NCBI GenBank assembly: GCA_947568835.1
Contig: OX387602.1
Location: forward strand, 12,699,021-12,763,020
From: Protonemura montana
Lineage: Eukaryota; Arthropoda; Insecta; Plecoptera; Nemouridae
DNA length: 64,000 nucleotides
Direction of reading: 5' to 3'
Shown one piece after another: positions 11,698 to 23,314 of this stretch. Position numbers and translations under genes: made by a program. The notes beneath the pieces were generated by a model, which made no database searches, was not told where the DNA came from, and worked only from the letters and a program-made list of their open reading frames with translations. How positions within the stretch are numbered: position 1 is the stretch's first letter; every line of letters begins with the position of its first letter.

Positions 11698-11770
11698 GAT
11701 GGCCGGCTGGAAAAGTCGCTCCTCGAAAGAGCATTCCGGATGTGACGCGTTCGAGTCCTGTCCGCTCAGC
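11698..11770 (+). repeat. tRNA-derived SINE-like sequence
   Basis: The stretch has an A-box-like start (GATGGCCGGCTGG) and a B-box-like GCGTTCGAGTCCTG, about a tRNA length apart. It does not fold into a complete tRNA by eye, so it is read as a SINE head or tRNA pseudogene. An A tract (about 11871-11887) lies downstream. Confidence 0.45.
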
Positions 11771-12009
11771 TTTTTGTTCTTCAAGACCTAGCTTGCACGA
11801 TCTTTGATAGTGCATGGCAGAGGCGATGTAGTGTGAAGCGATTTCCTTGCTGCCGGGGTCGGATAAAAAGGCAAAAAAAAAAAAAAACGACAAACCAGCA
11901 ACTGGGTGTGGCTCGCGTCCCTGCAGAGGGCGCTATCAGCGGACACTTTCACGCTAGATCGCGGCAACTGGTGGTAGCCCGTATCTTTGGAGTGGACGAT
12001 TGTAAGTAA

Positions 12010-13028
12010 AAGTAAAATCGAAAAGATATAAAAAATGTACAAGTCTAGAGTGTAGTTCCAATTTTTTCCACCAGGTGGCGCTCGCGTCATTTTTTCCCTT
12101 AACACTAAGTCCTGTTCCTCTATACTTGTTGCTAGACTTAGGAGCTGCACACGGGGTATAGGTGGGGTTTGGGGTCGTGGGAACGGCCCGCAAAATTGGC
12201 GGACGCGACTGGCGCGAAGCGCCAGGAGCGCCCGGCAATTTTGCTACTGTCTAAATCACACGCCCAAAAAAGTGCAAAAGATCGACCCCGCAAACAGGTC
12301 TTGAAGACTCGCATGGAAACGAAGAACGTTTATCCGAATTATTCTTTCGATTCGTTAATACGAATCTACAACTCCGACAGAAGTTTCTAAAAGAACCTTC
12401 ACGGGATTCGATCCCGGGACCCCTGGCACATGGATTGCGTTCGCTAACCACACGACCATCCGAGGATGTTCACGTCGCATGTTTGTTTGATCTATATATT
12501 TATAAGAGACACCTGAGACAGTTGCAACCGAAGATGTCTCATATATACCAAATAACCTTGTGACGTGAACATCCTCGGATGGTCGTGTGGTTAGCGAACG
12601 CAATCCATGTGCCAGGGGTCCCGGGATCGAATCCCGTGAAGGTTCTTTTAGAAACTTCTGTCGGAGTTGTAGATTCGTATTAACGAATCGAAAGAACAAT
12701 TCGGATAAACGTTCTTCGTTTCCATGCGAGTCTTCAAGACCTGTTTGCGGGGTCGATCTTTTGCACTTTTTTGGGCGTGTGATTTAGACAGTAGCAAAAT
12801 TGCCGGGCGCTCCTGGCGCTTCGCGCCAGTCGCGTCCGCCAATTTTGCGGGCCGTTCCCACGACCCCAAACCCCACCTATACCCCGTGTGCAGCTCCTAA
12901 GTCTAGCAACAAGTATAGAGGAACAGGACTTAGTGTTAAGGGAAAAAATGACGCGAGCGCCACCTGGTGGAAAAAATTGGAACTACACTCTAGACTTGTA
13001 CATTTTTTATGTCTTTTCGATTTTACTT
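12010..13028. repeat. Fold-back element: about 467-bp arms, 84-bp loop
   Basis: Positions 12010-12477 and 12562-13028 are reverse complements with only one or two mismatches that I can see (for example near 12340/12697 and 12028/13011). The loop continues the pairing imperfectly (GAGACA to TGTCTC). Each arm carries a tRNA-like stretch (A-box-like GTGTGGTTAGCG and B-box-like GGGATCGAATCCCG; 12576-12644 in the right arm). Identical frames therefore appear on both strands; they are products of the symmetry and not genes. The near identity implies recent formation or ongoing gene conversion between arms. Confidence 0.9.
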
Positions 13029-13040
13029 TGGTAGTTTTTA

Positions 13041-13359
13041 AGCCCTTCACCTGGAACATGGATCAAGTGAAGGGATGGGGAGAGATGATCCGAAATATAA
13101 CCTTCATGATTTTCTTTTTGCCAAGTCTAAAATCAAGTGTTTATATACGACTTCCACCAACATGTTGCCATCAGGGCAGCGTGGCTCAATGATAACAAGC
13201 ACTGGCTATTTGCAACATTAAAACAACATAATCAAATGACTATAAATTAAAAAATGTTGTAAAAAACTTTCCTATTGTAAATGGGGGCCCCAGGGGCCCC
13301 GGCCGGCTGGAGGCCCCGGCGGCATTTGCCGCCTGGCTGCCCTGGCCAGTCCGACACTG
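13041..13359. repeat. Duplicated 319-bp repeat, copy 1 (GGGGCC-rich end)
   Basis: This is nearly identical to 14468-14785 in the same orientation. It begins with the small inverted pair CCCTTCACctg...aagtGAAGGG and ends with palindromic GGGGCCCC and GGCCCCGGCCGG blocks and a GGCAG-rich stretch. It abuts the right end of the fold-back element. Probably a small non-autonomous transposable element. Confidence 0.85.
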
Positions 13360-13567
13360 AGCTTGCAGTACCACATTTTAATTCCAATGCATTTATGATA
13401 GTTTTACTCCCGGGAAGTGGCATGTAAAGGACTACAAGCAATATAACAATCGTACACTAATATCACCAATACCACTAAAACCAGCAACATTACTAACATG
13501 AATACTAACATCAACAACAACATAACCAGCATTCATATCACAAACAGCATTAATAATACCCCACGAC

Positions 13568-13669
13568 CACCACCATCACCACCATCACCACCATCACCAC
13601 CATCACCACCATCACCACCATCACCACCATCACCACCATCACCACCATCACCACCATCACCACCATCAC
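13568..13669 (+). repeat. Nine-base minisatellite (CCACCATCA)n
   Basis: About eleven uninterrupted copies of CCACCATCA follow a degenerate AAC/ATC-rich stretch (13450-13565). A long Pro-Ser-Pro frame across it is an artefact of the repeat. Confidence 0.95.
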
Positions 13670-14377
13670 ATCAACCATGCGCTAATAGAGAAAGAAGGCT
13701 TCGCTTCTACACAATGTGTAAATGCCGGACCGGACCCCAACACCAAGCAGTGCTGAGGCACGCGGCCACTCCAAAAAATGGGCTTTCACCAGTTGCCACG
13801 ATCTAACGCGAAATTGCAAGCCTTGAAGTCCGACTGGAGGAACGCCAGTCGAACCCCGATGCTCGCAGTTGGGTCCCCTGGTCAACCATACCAACCAAGT
13901 ATCACCGAACCAGCAGTCGAGTTAAAGCGCACAGTTATCGCAAACGCAATCTGTTGGATATCAAATGTACTTGATCAATTAAAATGTCGATAAATCACAG
14001 CCATCGGTCGGTAACCCGTCTACCCACCTTGCTGAGCTGCCAACCTTGAAGCTATAAAATAACGGAATCGTGCCCATAATAGCCCATCGTGTTCGGGGGT
14101 GCAAACTACCCCATAGACCACAGTATGGGCGAATCTTCAAAAATCAAGAATAAACGTAAGAAACGTAAGAAACGTCCATTGATTTTTCAATATTTTTTGA
14201 GTGGAAATTGAAGTGACTGCACACCCAACGCCTGGACTGTAAACACGACGTCAGTGCACACGTGTACGATGAGTGGCCTACCCATCAGGATTCACACATA
14301 AATATTACTGCTAGAAGTGATTTATTTACATCTTGTTTTATTGACTTGCATGTTGATAACAAATCCGTAACGGTATA

Positions 14378-14452
14378 TGTATCCACGTAGCGCAGTGGGA
14401 TAGTCGTGAGTTTCAATGCGTGGAGTCCGCAGTTCGCTTCCTGGCACATCCT
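14378..14452 (+). repeat. tRNA-like SINE fragment
   Basis: GTAGCGCAGTGGGATAGTCG resembles a tRNA D-arm/A box, and about 40 bases on CCGCAGTTCGCTTCC resembles a T-arm/B box. Pairing is imperfect, so this is a SINE or tRNA pseudogene. It lies directly before copy 2 of the duplicated repeat. Confidence 0.45.
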
Positions 14453-14467
14453 ACTTTTGTCTTTCAA

Positions 14468-14785
14468 AGCCCTTCACCTGGAACATGGATCAAGTGAAGG
14501 GATGGGGAGAGATGATCCGAAATATAACTTTCATGATTTTTTTTTACCAAGTCTAAAATCAAGTGTTTATATACGACTTCCACCGACCTGTGGCCATCAG
14601 GGCAGCGTGGCTCAATGATAACAAGCACTGGCTATTTGCAACATTAAGACAACATAATCAAATGACTATAAATAAAAAAATGTTGTAAAAAACTTCCTTA
14701 TTGTAAATGGGGGCCCCAGAGGCCCCGGCCGGCTGGAGGCCCCGGCGGCATTTGTCGCCTGGCTGCCCTGGTCAGTCCGATACTG
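14468..14785. repeat. Duplicated 318-bp repeat, copy 2
   Basis: Second copy of the element at 13041-13359, same orientation, with few substitutions (for example CACCAAC/CACCGAC near 14580) and the same GGGGCC/GGCCGG palindromic end. Confidence 0.85.
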
Positions 14786-14938
14786 GTGTTATCCATGTTT
14801 TATGTTATACGTCACTCTGTCTTTATGTCTTGTTCTGTTTGTGTTGTCCACGTGTTGTCCAAATTTTATTAAATTTAAATCGCACTTGTGGACTCGCCTC
14901 TGTTGCCGATAAATAAATAATAATAATAAAAAAAAAAA

Positions 14939-15560
14939 TGCTAACATAGTTTAAATTAATCTAATTAAACATCCGCAAGTTAAGTACGAGAATTTGCAGT
15001 TGTTTAGCATCTGCATGCCTGGAAAACATTTGGTCTGTGATAGCAGCCGTGGACGCCATTGCTGTTATCACCTCGAACCACTTCGGAAACCGGTCAGCCA
15101 ATGGGAGCCGAGCTTCAGTCGATTGAAAGTACGAGGCGGGGTCGATCGAGCACGTGTTGTGACGTCACTTGAACAGCGATGCTGTAGGTTTCAGGCGATA
15201 CTCTTCTGTCGGCTACTCGCCTGGTACGAAGAGACAAATTTTCGCCTCGTTTTAGACGATTATTTCAGTTGAAACTTGTCATGGTTGGATTAACCGTACG
15301 TATAGGCAGTCCCGTGTCACTCACGGGTACTACGAGTTGCTTCAAAGTTTTTACAGGCAAACTAAATTTCTGACAACGTCATTCGTTCCCAGCTACTTGA
15401 CACAATTTTATGAAATATAGCTTTTGAATTTTAGGCGTAGGCAACGCCTCAAAATAGGACCGATCGGGAGATATGAATATGTGATATTCTGACTTTTGTT
15501 TCAAAACTTGTTGCAAACCTTTACAAGATACGATATTTTCTGCGTTGTAGTGTGATCTTA
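14939..15560 (+). repeat. Third copy of the inverted-arm segment
   Basis: This matches 8430-9060 in the same orientation and 5090-5845 in inverse orientation. It carries an uninterrupted 92-residue frame (14994-15272) nearly identical to that at 5479-5757 on the minus strand, and on the opposite strand the CRE/E-box/CCAAT cluster. Because only part of the arm is present, it is an independent or truncated copy. Just after it, 15570-15626 is a fragment of the dispersed repeat module. Confidence 0.8.
15098..15167 (-). promoter_or_regulatory. Repeat-borne CRE / E-box / CCAAT cluster, copy 3
   Basis: CCAAT (15098-15102), CACGTG (15151-15156) and TGACGTCA (15160-15167) are in the same arrangement as the other two copies. 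The downstream ATG on the minus strand opens a 32-residue frame, longer than in the other copies. Confidence 0.45.
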
Positions 15561-16095
15561 TAGATCTTACAGATTGATTGATTGCTTTGTGACGTTTAAC
15601 GACGCACTGTTTTGACAACGGACAATGACCAGGAAGTGTTTCCCTTCAACGTGCGTGCGTGCCAGTAGTTTTGGGTTTAGGGTCAGTTTATACAAAAATA
15701 CTAGATACTCGAAGGACTTGAAACGAATAACGTAAGTTTATTGTTTACGTGAGTCACCCTTTAGCTATTTTAGAGCTTTTTATCACAAGAGCACAATTCG
15801 TGTCATGTAAGTGAGGGCTTTTACGCCGCCCGCTGGCAATTACCACCTTCTACCACTACCCCACTCACTGGTGTTGGAGTCGAAAGAGAAGCAATTCTAA
15901 TAAAAATGGCATATTTCAGGCGTTTCACCTGCAAGGAAGTGGAATTTAGCAAGCAGTCAGGACTAAAATTTAGGGAGATTCTCCCTAAAAGCTGAGTAAA
16001 AACATCTGCACCAACCAAGTTAAAAGGTGATGAAAATTGACCATAGGATAAGCATTTTATACGGAGAAAAGACATTCAACAAGCGCATTCAAAGT

Positions 16096-17180
16096 TTATT
16101 TTCAACTTGAGTTTTACACTTGTTTACACACTGATCAAAATAGACATTTAACATAGAAACATATTTTTGGCCAAATAATTTTTTTTCAAGTTTTTTTAAT
16201 TTTTTCGAACACAGCAGGAAATTACAATTAAAATCGAAGTTGTTTACGCACCATTCAGTTGTATTACAGTAACAGTTAACACACATAGGGTTTGCACATA
16301 GAAGACATAAAATAATGTCAAACATGACATTCTTTAAAAAAAGTAACGAAATGCTCGTAAGCAAAGATCTCACTGCTTAAATGGAATGGTTACACAACAA
16401 AGAAGATAAACACTGATTCAAATTAAGAAATTGTCTAAATGTATCAAATAAATATGTAAGTGCATTTAAAGTAATAAACGTGATTAAAAACTGATGCACT
16501 TTTTGATTTGGCATTGTACTAAATGTAAAAGGAACTTAATTTGGACTTCTCAGTCAGCACAAGTTTTTTTTAATTGAAGAAAATTAAGTACAAAAAAATA
16601 TAAAAATCAACAAGTAACAACTCTTTGATAATCAAATTGCCCCAATACATAACTTTTACCTTTGTTATGCCATGAAATACGAAAATTTTTGCCAAAAACA
16701 GGCTATCAGAAACTTGCTATAAAAAGGTATCTTTTTCTTCAACATGTAAATTCTGACTATTTTGGATAACACGTAATTACCTTTAATTGACTTATTCGGT
16801 GCCACAGATGGCAAAGTCACTGACAAATGGAGGGTTGAAGTTTTTGGGTTACACTATTGATTATGAGAAGTTTGGGTGGCATCTACAACGATCTATTTGT
16901 GCCCGTATAGCGTACAGTTTACCTACATAAACATTTTAAGAGGATATGTGTATGTCAATAAATAAATAATTACAACAATTTCAAAATATGTCCATATCAC
17001 TTTCAAATAATATTATTATTGTCTTGATTCAAAACATCTAATAATAAAAGCAAATTTCACTAGGTAGCAAGTTGCTTTTAAAAAACACAGCACTTTGTAG
17101 ACTTTTGAGCCATGAGACTTTCAACTCACTTCTTCTCTTCTAGTTCTACTTCTTTATCTTTTCTGAGCATGCTTCTGCTG
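16096..17180 (-). other. Putative 3' UTR of gene 2
   Basis: This AT-rich sequence follows the gene 2 stop codon (17181-17183). The first canonical AATAAA on the minus strand that I see is at 16096-16101 (TTTATT on the plus strand), which would give a 3' UTR of about 1.1 kb; weaker ATTAAA sites lie nearer (for example about 16571 and 16791). The real cleavage site cannot be fixed from sequence alone. Confidence 0.4.
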
Positions 17181-17243
17181 CTAAGGTTTCCACTCTTCGG
17201 CCCATCTCTTGCATTGTAGACTATGGGTGTTCCAATGGCTTTT
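17181..17243 (-). CDS. Gene 2, last coding exon: second half of MYND finger
   Basis: After the acceptor TGATTTTAG the frame reads K-S-H-W-N-T-H-S-L-Q-C, then nine more residues and a TAG stop. This supplies exactly the missing half of the MYND finger that ends at the Cys-Gln of the large upstream exon: His-Trp, then His-x3-Cys, the final zinc ligands. The phase (0) matches the donor at 18630. The exon is only 63 bases, so it is easily overlooked. The product ends 9 residues after the finger, so MYND is at the very C-terminus. Confidence 0.92.
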   Translation of the reverse strand, partial: KSHWNTHSLQCKRWAEEWKP

Positions 17244-18629
17244 CTAAAATCAAAAAGTTTTCAACATTAAAATGCAAGTATACTTTAGCTGAAGTGTAGG
17301 TCTCTTGTAGACCATGGTTAGATTAGATTAATTTTGGTTGGGTTAGGTCAGGATAACATGGTATTATGGTGACATTCTTTGCACAGTTTTAAATTTTTCC
17401 ATTACGAAAGGAAAGGGGTCCAAAATTGTGCACTGTCCAAAAGCTAGGGATACTGTAGGAAATTAAAGTAATTATCCAAACTGGACCAAATTTGCTATTA
17501 CACATTAGTTAAGACCAGAGAGTACTAGGATATAGAGGCTTGCAAGTTTTTTTTTTCTTATCATCTTGAAAACCAACAACTGAAAGATAGGTTACTTCTT
17601 ATAATTGAAGAATGTTGGCGGTCGATATCCCTGGTTAAAATTTTAAAAGTCACAATATAATCAAATTAAATAATATTGGTCAAAGTTGATTTGAAACTTT
17701 ATCACGTTTATTTCTGATAGACAATTCTTGGCGAGTCATGGTCTATTGCCACAGAACAGCAAACATTTTTGGTTGCAGAAAGAAATGTGTGTACATAATT
17801 CTTGTGTAAACCATTTCAAGTAGAAAAGTTGAACAAATATTTTTGATTCAAAATGCCACACTTAGGCCTGATCTTACCAAAATCTCAACTTCTAGTGGAA
17901 GTGTTAGTTGCAACTATTGCCATGGCAACTTCCTATCATATGCAGTGAAATTCAGATGTTTCGATGAGTTAGAGCCGATTTCTTATAAGAGAGGTTTTAG
18001 GCAAAATTTGATTTTCCCTATTTGGCCAAAATTTTGAAAGGTTTGAAAGAGGATGCTTGCATAAAAACACAAAAAATATTTTAATTTTAACTTAGTGATG
18101 ATTCAGGAAGGCTTTGTCCTGTCATATAAAATACATTTTATTTAACAGCCGTCACTGTTTTCTCTCTGCTCTTACCGCCGTTTTATAGGTATTTGAACCT
18201 GGAAGGATGGAGGTTTAATTTTCAAACTGTCGTTTGGAGGTCAAAGTAAGTAGTCCCATTGGTATTTTGTTTGTATTTTTAAGTTCTATTTTGAAGCAAA
18301 CACATTGTAAAAAACAATTTTTTGCTTGTTCTTCCTGTGTTTTCTACATTTTTTGGTTTGCAATTATCAAAATATCATTGTTTTAAAGAAAATTACTCCG
18401 CCGGTTAAAATCACCCCTAAACGGGGTTTGGAATGTTTTTAACGGCATTGGTGCAATTGGCCCTTAAAGGTCCACGTTATGGCACAGATATATTCATTTT
18501 GGTAAAACCCAACCTTACAAGGTACCTATTGTCATCATCCCCAGCAACTTAAAGGCTTTGCACTGTGGAATAAAATCAGCTGCTAGGCCATGTAGCAAGG
18601 GCAATAATAATTAATAATGATCAGCTCAC
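17244..18629 (-). other. Gene 2 last intron (phase 0, inside MYND finger)
   Basis: A 1.39 kb AT-rich intron bounded by donor CAG|GTGAGC at 18630 and acceptor TTTTAG at 17244. I see no other gene in it. The frame at 17843-18037 has no supporting features. Confidence 0.8.
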
Positions 18630-21600
18630 CTGGCATGCCCTGCTGCAATAGAAGACGAGCTGGCATATGGAGCAGGAGCACGTTGCTGATATCCCGCAGA
18701 CGTCACACAACGGGCAACTCTCCACGTTTCTTGAACCAGGACGATCACTGGCAACAGGAGCGGTGGGGGTTCTGCTGTTCACCGGAACATTTTTCGAGTC
18801 AACAGGAGCAGAGTGGGTTCTGCTGCTCACGTGAACATTTCTCGAGACAACAGGAGCAGAGTGGATTCCGCTACTCACGTAAACATTTCTCGAGACAACA
18901 GGAGCAGAGTGGGTTCGGCTGTTATCAGGAATACTTCTTGATGTTGGAATTATGTCTATTGGATTCTCGGCCACTACAATGCAGTCGTCTGATTGGGCAA
19001 GAGGATCTCTTAGCAAGGGTTGATTTTTTAATATTGTTGTAGTGGGTTCATCACTTGCCGGTGAATCCGGTGACATAAGTTTTTCGCAAGTTTTAGCAGT
19101 GTCGAGTGAAACAGTCTCATGAATTACTGTCGTTTGTTTCATAAGTTTATTGGCAGTAGGCCCATCACCCAAACACCCAATTTCAGGTTCTTCAGCCGAT
19201 TTGCGCTTCTGGATATTATTTGTCCCATCTTCTTTTCGAATGATTCGGAAAGAGGCGAGACTCTTAATGTCATAGAAATCCTTTTTCATTTGAATACTGC
19301 TTCCAGGAACGTCAACTGGTTTTTCTCTGTTGGCAATCATATACGATGGTGCGCTCTGGTTTGGCAAACTATGCTGTTTAGTTAATACTTTTGCAGCAGT
19401 TTTCTTCACCAAAAGATTATCATCGTCAGGCATTAGTTTCTGCCCCTCGTTTTCATCGTACGTGCCATCTGGGTTGACATTTTTAATCGTGAATATATTA
19501 GCTATTTGAATGGTACATCCCGAATCACCTGCGTTACTCCCACTGTTGACCTTGTTTTGTACTGGTGGTTCATTAATTATCATTGGCTGTTGTACGATGT
19601 TCTGGTCTGTAACCAGGTGAGAAGTTTTATCTGCCTCGCCTGTTTGGCACACTTTTGTGATGCCTTTTTGCAGAACATTCTTCTTGCCATCATTTTGTAC
19701 CAAGTTGCTTTTGGATGGCATTGCTGAATTCTCTGGTTGCGTACTGCTTCGAGCCTCATTGACAAAATCCTCAATGTCGGAGGTTTTTTGTATTTGTTGG
19801 TATGGCAGCTTAATAGAATTTGTTCTTGAAATTGCCGCAGTCACTTTTGATATGGAAACGTTTTTAGATCCACTTTCCAAACTTTTCTCAACTTCGTTGA
19901 TTGACACCAATTGATCGTCTTGGGAGTTTAAAGGTTTTACTGTTCGGAACTTGGTTTTTAACTTTTTGTCTCCATCAGTGTCACTATATGAACGCCGTCT
20001 TGGTTCCCGAGCAATCGGCAGCACCGCAGCAGCTTCAGCACCTACACCATTCTTGTTGACAATAATCGCTTCCACAAACAACACTTCGCTTTCGTCTTCA
20101 TCATCGCAGACGTGATCCCCATTCTTTGATGCCACATCAGCAGAGTCCTGTTTTTCTAGTGCTCCTAGAAGATATTTCCTGTTGGCTACATTTGGCATGA
20201 TGCTAGGTTGAATATCTTCTATTTTTTCCTTATTTACCACTAACTTGGGTGGAGTTTCAACAATATTAAGGATTTTGGGGCCTGGTGAACATTTGGTATC
20301 CGACTGGTTTCCATGTTCTGAGCCTCGTTCTTCAATCATGTTTGTTTTCAGTGGGATATTTTGCTGGATCTTGTTTTGTTTCTCTTTGATTTCGATTGTA
20401 GAAATTTTGGGTTGTAATTCTGGCAAGTTTTGCGAGAGCAAATATTCTGCCCTCATCTCTGTTGTATTACCTGTGCCAATTGCTGATAGCAAACTTGCCA
20501 CAACCCCACTTGTGGCAATTTTTTTAGGAGGCTGAGTAATCTCCATGTCTGTTGCTTCGCGCTTGCTAGCACTTAAATCCATTGGCTCATTATCAACAGC
20601 ATATTTCGACGCAGCATTCGAATTATGGATTTTTTTTTTCCCCGATTTTACTGTTGCTGTCGAAAAGAAGCTTGCTTGGTGTGCCCGCGGCAAAAACTTC
20701 TCATCTTCAGGTGCATCATCACATGATGCGTCAAGTTTCACCAGGTCAATTGGAGCATCTATTTCTACAGAAATAACTGGTATTGGCTGGAGGTCAGGCA
20801 TAGGTTGAACTTTTGGCTGAAAGTCTTCACGTTGAACCAAAAGTTTCTCCAACTCGGGCATCTTGCTGACTACCACCGGCAAAGGTTGCAGAGGTGGCAA
20901 TGGCTTGATGTTTGAGGAATTGCCTTCCAAAGTGGTTTGTGGTAGCTTCTCCGGTAGGCGTTGAAGGCCCTCGACGTCAACTTTGTTGCAGGTTACATTT
21001 ATCAGAGAGCTTTTACAAGTTATCTCTTTGTCTGTTTCATTCTCCAAATGATTACCTTTGAGATAGAGGGCTTTAACCCTCTCTCTTGCTGGCAAATGCA
21101 GTTTGGAATGTGATGGAACTTCAAAGTGCCTGTCAGGAGCCCCTATCTCTATGGTTTTGTTCTTTGTTGGGATGTGCAAAACCGTCGCAAGATGAGAAAC
21201 AGTATTTGTTGTAAGACTTGGCACCTTAGGTTCAATGACACAATTTACCCCATCTTTGTGTGGAGCATGCAAAATGGTATTACTGCATCCAACAGTAGAG
21301 GTCTCTACAGAGACACCTTTGCCGATTTCAATCAACTTTCCTGTCACGTCCATGGACGCAGGTGTGAGGTTTTTTGAGCGCTCGGCATTGTGCTGCTTCT
21401 TATGGCTTCCATTGTCCCTCAGAACAGTCCCTCGGTGACTACCTATCGCAAATGTAGTGTTAACAGGCTGATTTGGTAAAGAAGCCAGATGTGGAGAGTT
21501 ATCCATTGCTTGTTGATTTTGCTGTAGTTGCTGTTGAATGAAGCGATGCTCATGTTCTCTTATCTGCCGTTGAGTTTCATGTACCGATTGTGCATTCAAA

Positions 21601-23314
21601 TGAGCTTGAGCATGAGCTTGCTTCGACGACTGAGTATTTTGTTTCTGGTGTTGAATAAGAAGCATAGATTGGGAACTCATCTGCTGATATTGTAGCACTT
21701 TCATTACTTGATTGTTCATCTGCTGTTGTAACTTTCTTTGTTGTATTTCCTGTGGATCTTGGGAACTATATTCCTGATGGTGTACTTGTTCTGCACCTGC
21801 CAAACGGGGACTGATCTGCTGCTGGACAAACCGAGGACTCACATGTCCTGACATTTGCACTCTTTGCTGTGGACCGGCCTGTTGTTGTTGTATTGATCGA
21901 GGACTAACTGTTTGCTGGTCTCTTGATTGGTGCGGGATCATCTGATGTTGGAATTCTTTATTCCACGTCCCCTGTGTATGAGTGATGGGTTGTTCATGAC
22001 GAGCAGCAATGTCGTCTTTCAAACGAAGGCGTTCTCTTTCTTGGAGAGCTTCTTGAAATGCCTTCGCTTTTTCTGCTTCCAGACGAGCTATTTCACGATG
22101 AGTTGCTTTATGCAGCTGCACTCCTTTCTCCATTGCAGATTGCTGAGCGAGGTGGCGCCGCTTTGCCATTCGCTGTTCAATTTCCAGCTGAATCGCTTTC
22201 TGCTGCAACGACTCCAGATAGTTGTTGTTGGGAAAACTCCTTGGATATTGTGTAGACATATTGGATGCTGGCTGGAAGTTGTATGGTAATTGTTGTTGAT
22301 AGTTTGGCCTTAAAGTGGACAGTATAGCATTTTGTGGATTGGCAGGTCGAACTAAATCAATGTGAGAGTGCTGTGGAGCCTGAAGCGACTGCTGGTGAGG
22401 CGGAACGGGTGGCTGGTAGACTGTTTGCCCGGGACCAGAGGTGAACGGCGGACTAAAAGGAGGCAGCTGGAAAGAATGGGTCAGCGGCCCATCATGAATG
22501 TTGGCATGGCCATGTTGAACTGTTACTCGCTGTTGTGAACTGGTGTGCCTTTGAGTTGAAGCATTTGGTGAAATGCGGTTGGCTGCAGTGACTTCCACAC
22601 TAGTAGTTTGAGCGTATCTTCCGCGTTCCATTTCGTTTCTCCATTGGTCAGCCAATTTTTGTGCTTTCTGTTGTTGCAGATGATATAACACTTGTGGAGG
22701 AAGAATTGGATGCATTTGGGGCATTGGTGCAAATTGACTTTTTGTTGTAAATAACTGAGAAAATCCATGCTCCTTCACAAAACTTGGCTCTGCTGCTTGT
22801 TCGGTTGGTGATCGATGCATCGGTACTTGGCCTCCTTGACTCTTACTTTCAAACGTATCCTGCACAGGTCTTGATCTTCCGTCAGACTTTAGGAGGGTTT
22901 GCTTTAATAATCGAGTTGGAGCAAAGTTGATGGGAGCATTTCTCAAATCGGCAACGTTTTCTGGCCCATTTTTTACATCTCTATAGATCTCAGAGGATTG
23001 AGAAATCTGCATTGAGTTTTGTTGCTGTGCAAATTGATTGCCTTGCAAAAACTGTGGTGGTACTTGGCCACCATTTCTAGTCATAAACGAAGGTTCCTTG
23101 AAGCTGTGCATCACGACTTGTGGGTTCCGTTCCCCGAGATTACCGTGGCCATGACTTTGACGGAGTGAAGTGTTTACCATCAGGTCTGGGAGCTGATGGG
23201 ACTGAGGCTGTTGTAGGTGCCGAATCAGGGGCTGTGGTGGCTGCAGGTGCCGAATCAGTGGCTGAGGAGGTTCCTGATGCTGAATGGGTGACATTGGCTG
23301 GGTCTGCACCGGTT
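18630..23314 (-). CDS. Gene 2 main exon: Gln-rich/coiled-coil region and first half of MYND finger
   Basis: A single 4,685-base exon open throughout. In order: Pro/Gln-rich start with repeats of 'QPLIRHLQ'; a charged coiled-coil stretch (about 22235-22000) of Gln/Glu/Arg/Ala heptads; a very Gln-rich region (about 21960-21490); the motif PMDLS (20571-20585), a canonical CtBP-binding PxDLS; an acidic stretch followed by VLFVE (about 20085), like a SUMO-interacting motif; four 16-residue repeats (18945-18754); and Cys-D-V-Cys...Cys-S-I-Cys...Tyr-Cys-x3-Cys-Gln at the end. The last block is the first six Cys of a MYND finger, broken by the intron at 18630. I chose 23314 as the 5' edge because the acceptor there has a strong pyrimidine tract (CCTTCCCTTCTCTCCCAG) and a phase (1) agreeing with upstream exons; TTAG at 23391 (exon from 23390, phase 0) is an alternative. 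Likely a nuclear cofactor; no named gene recognised. Confidence 0.9.
18754..18945 (-). repeat. Four 48-bp tandem repeats inside gene 2
   Basis: Units at 18754-18801, 18802-18849, 18850-18897 and 18898-18945 (the last diverged) encode 16-residue repeats with the core 'SRTHSAPVV'. They are in frame and lie directly before the MYND finger. The repeat is likely to vary in copy number between individuals. The core motif is Ser/Pro-rich and disordered. Confidence 0.9.

Noticed and set aside
12251-12787. Identical 66-residue frames on opposite strands (12251-12451 and 12587-12787) and similar pairs
   Set aside because: They are mirror images produced by the fold-back symmetry; no start, splice or protein family evidence.
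13498-13806. Long Pro-Ser-Pro frame
   Set aside because: It is the translation of a nine-base minisatellite.
18617-19042. Plus-strand 141-residue frame with repeated 'SRQQEQSGF'
   Set aside because: Antisense shadow of the 48-bp coding repeat of gene 2.
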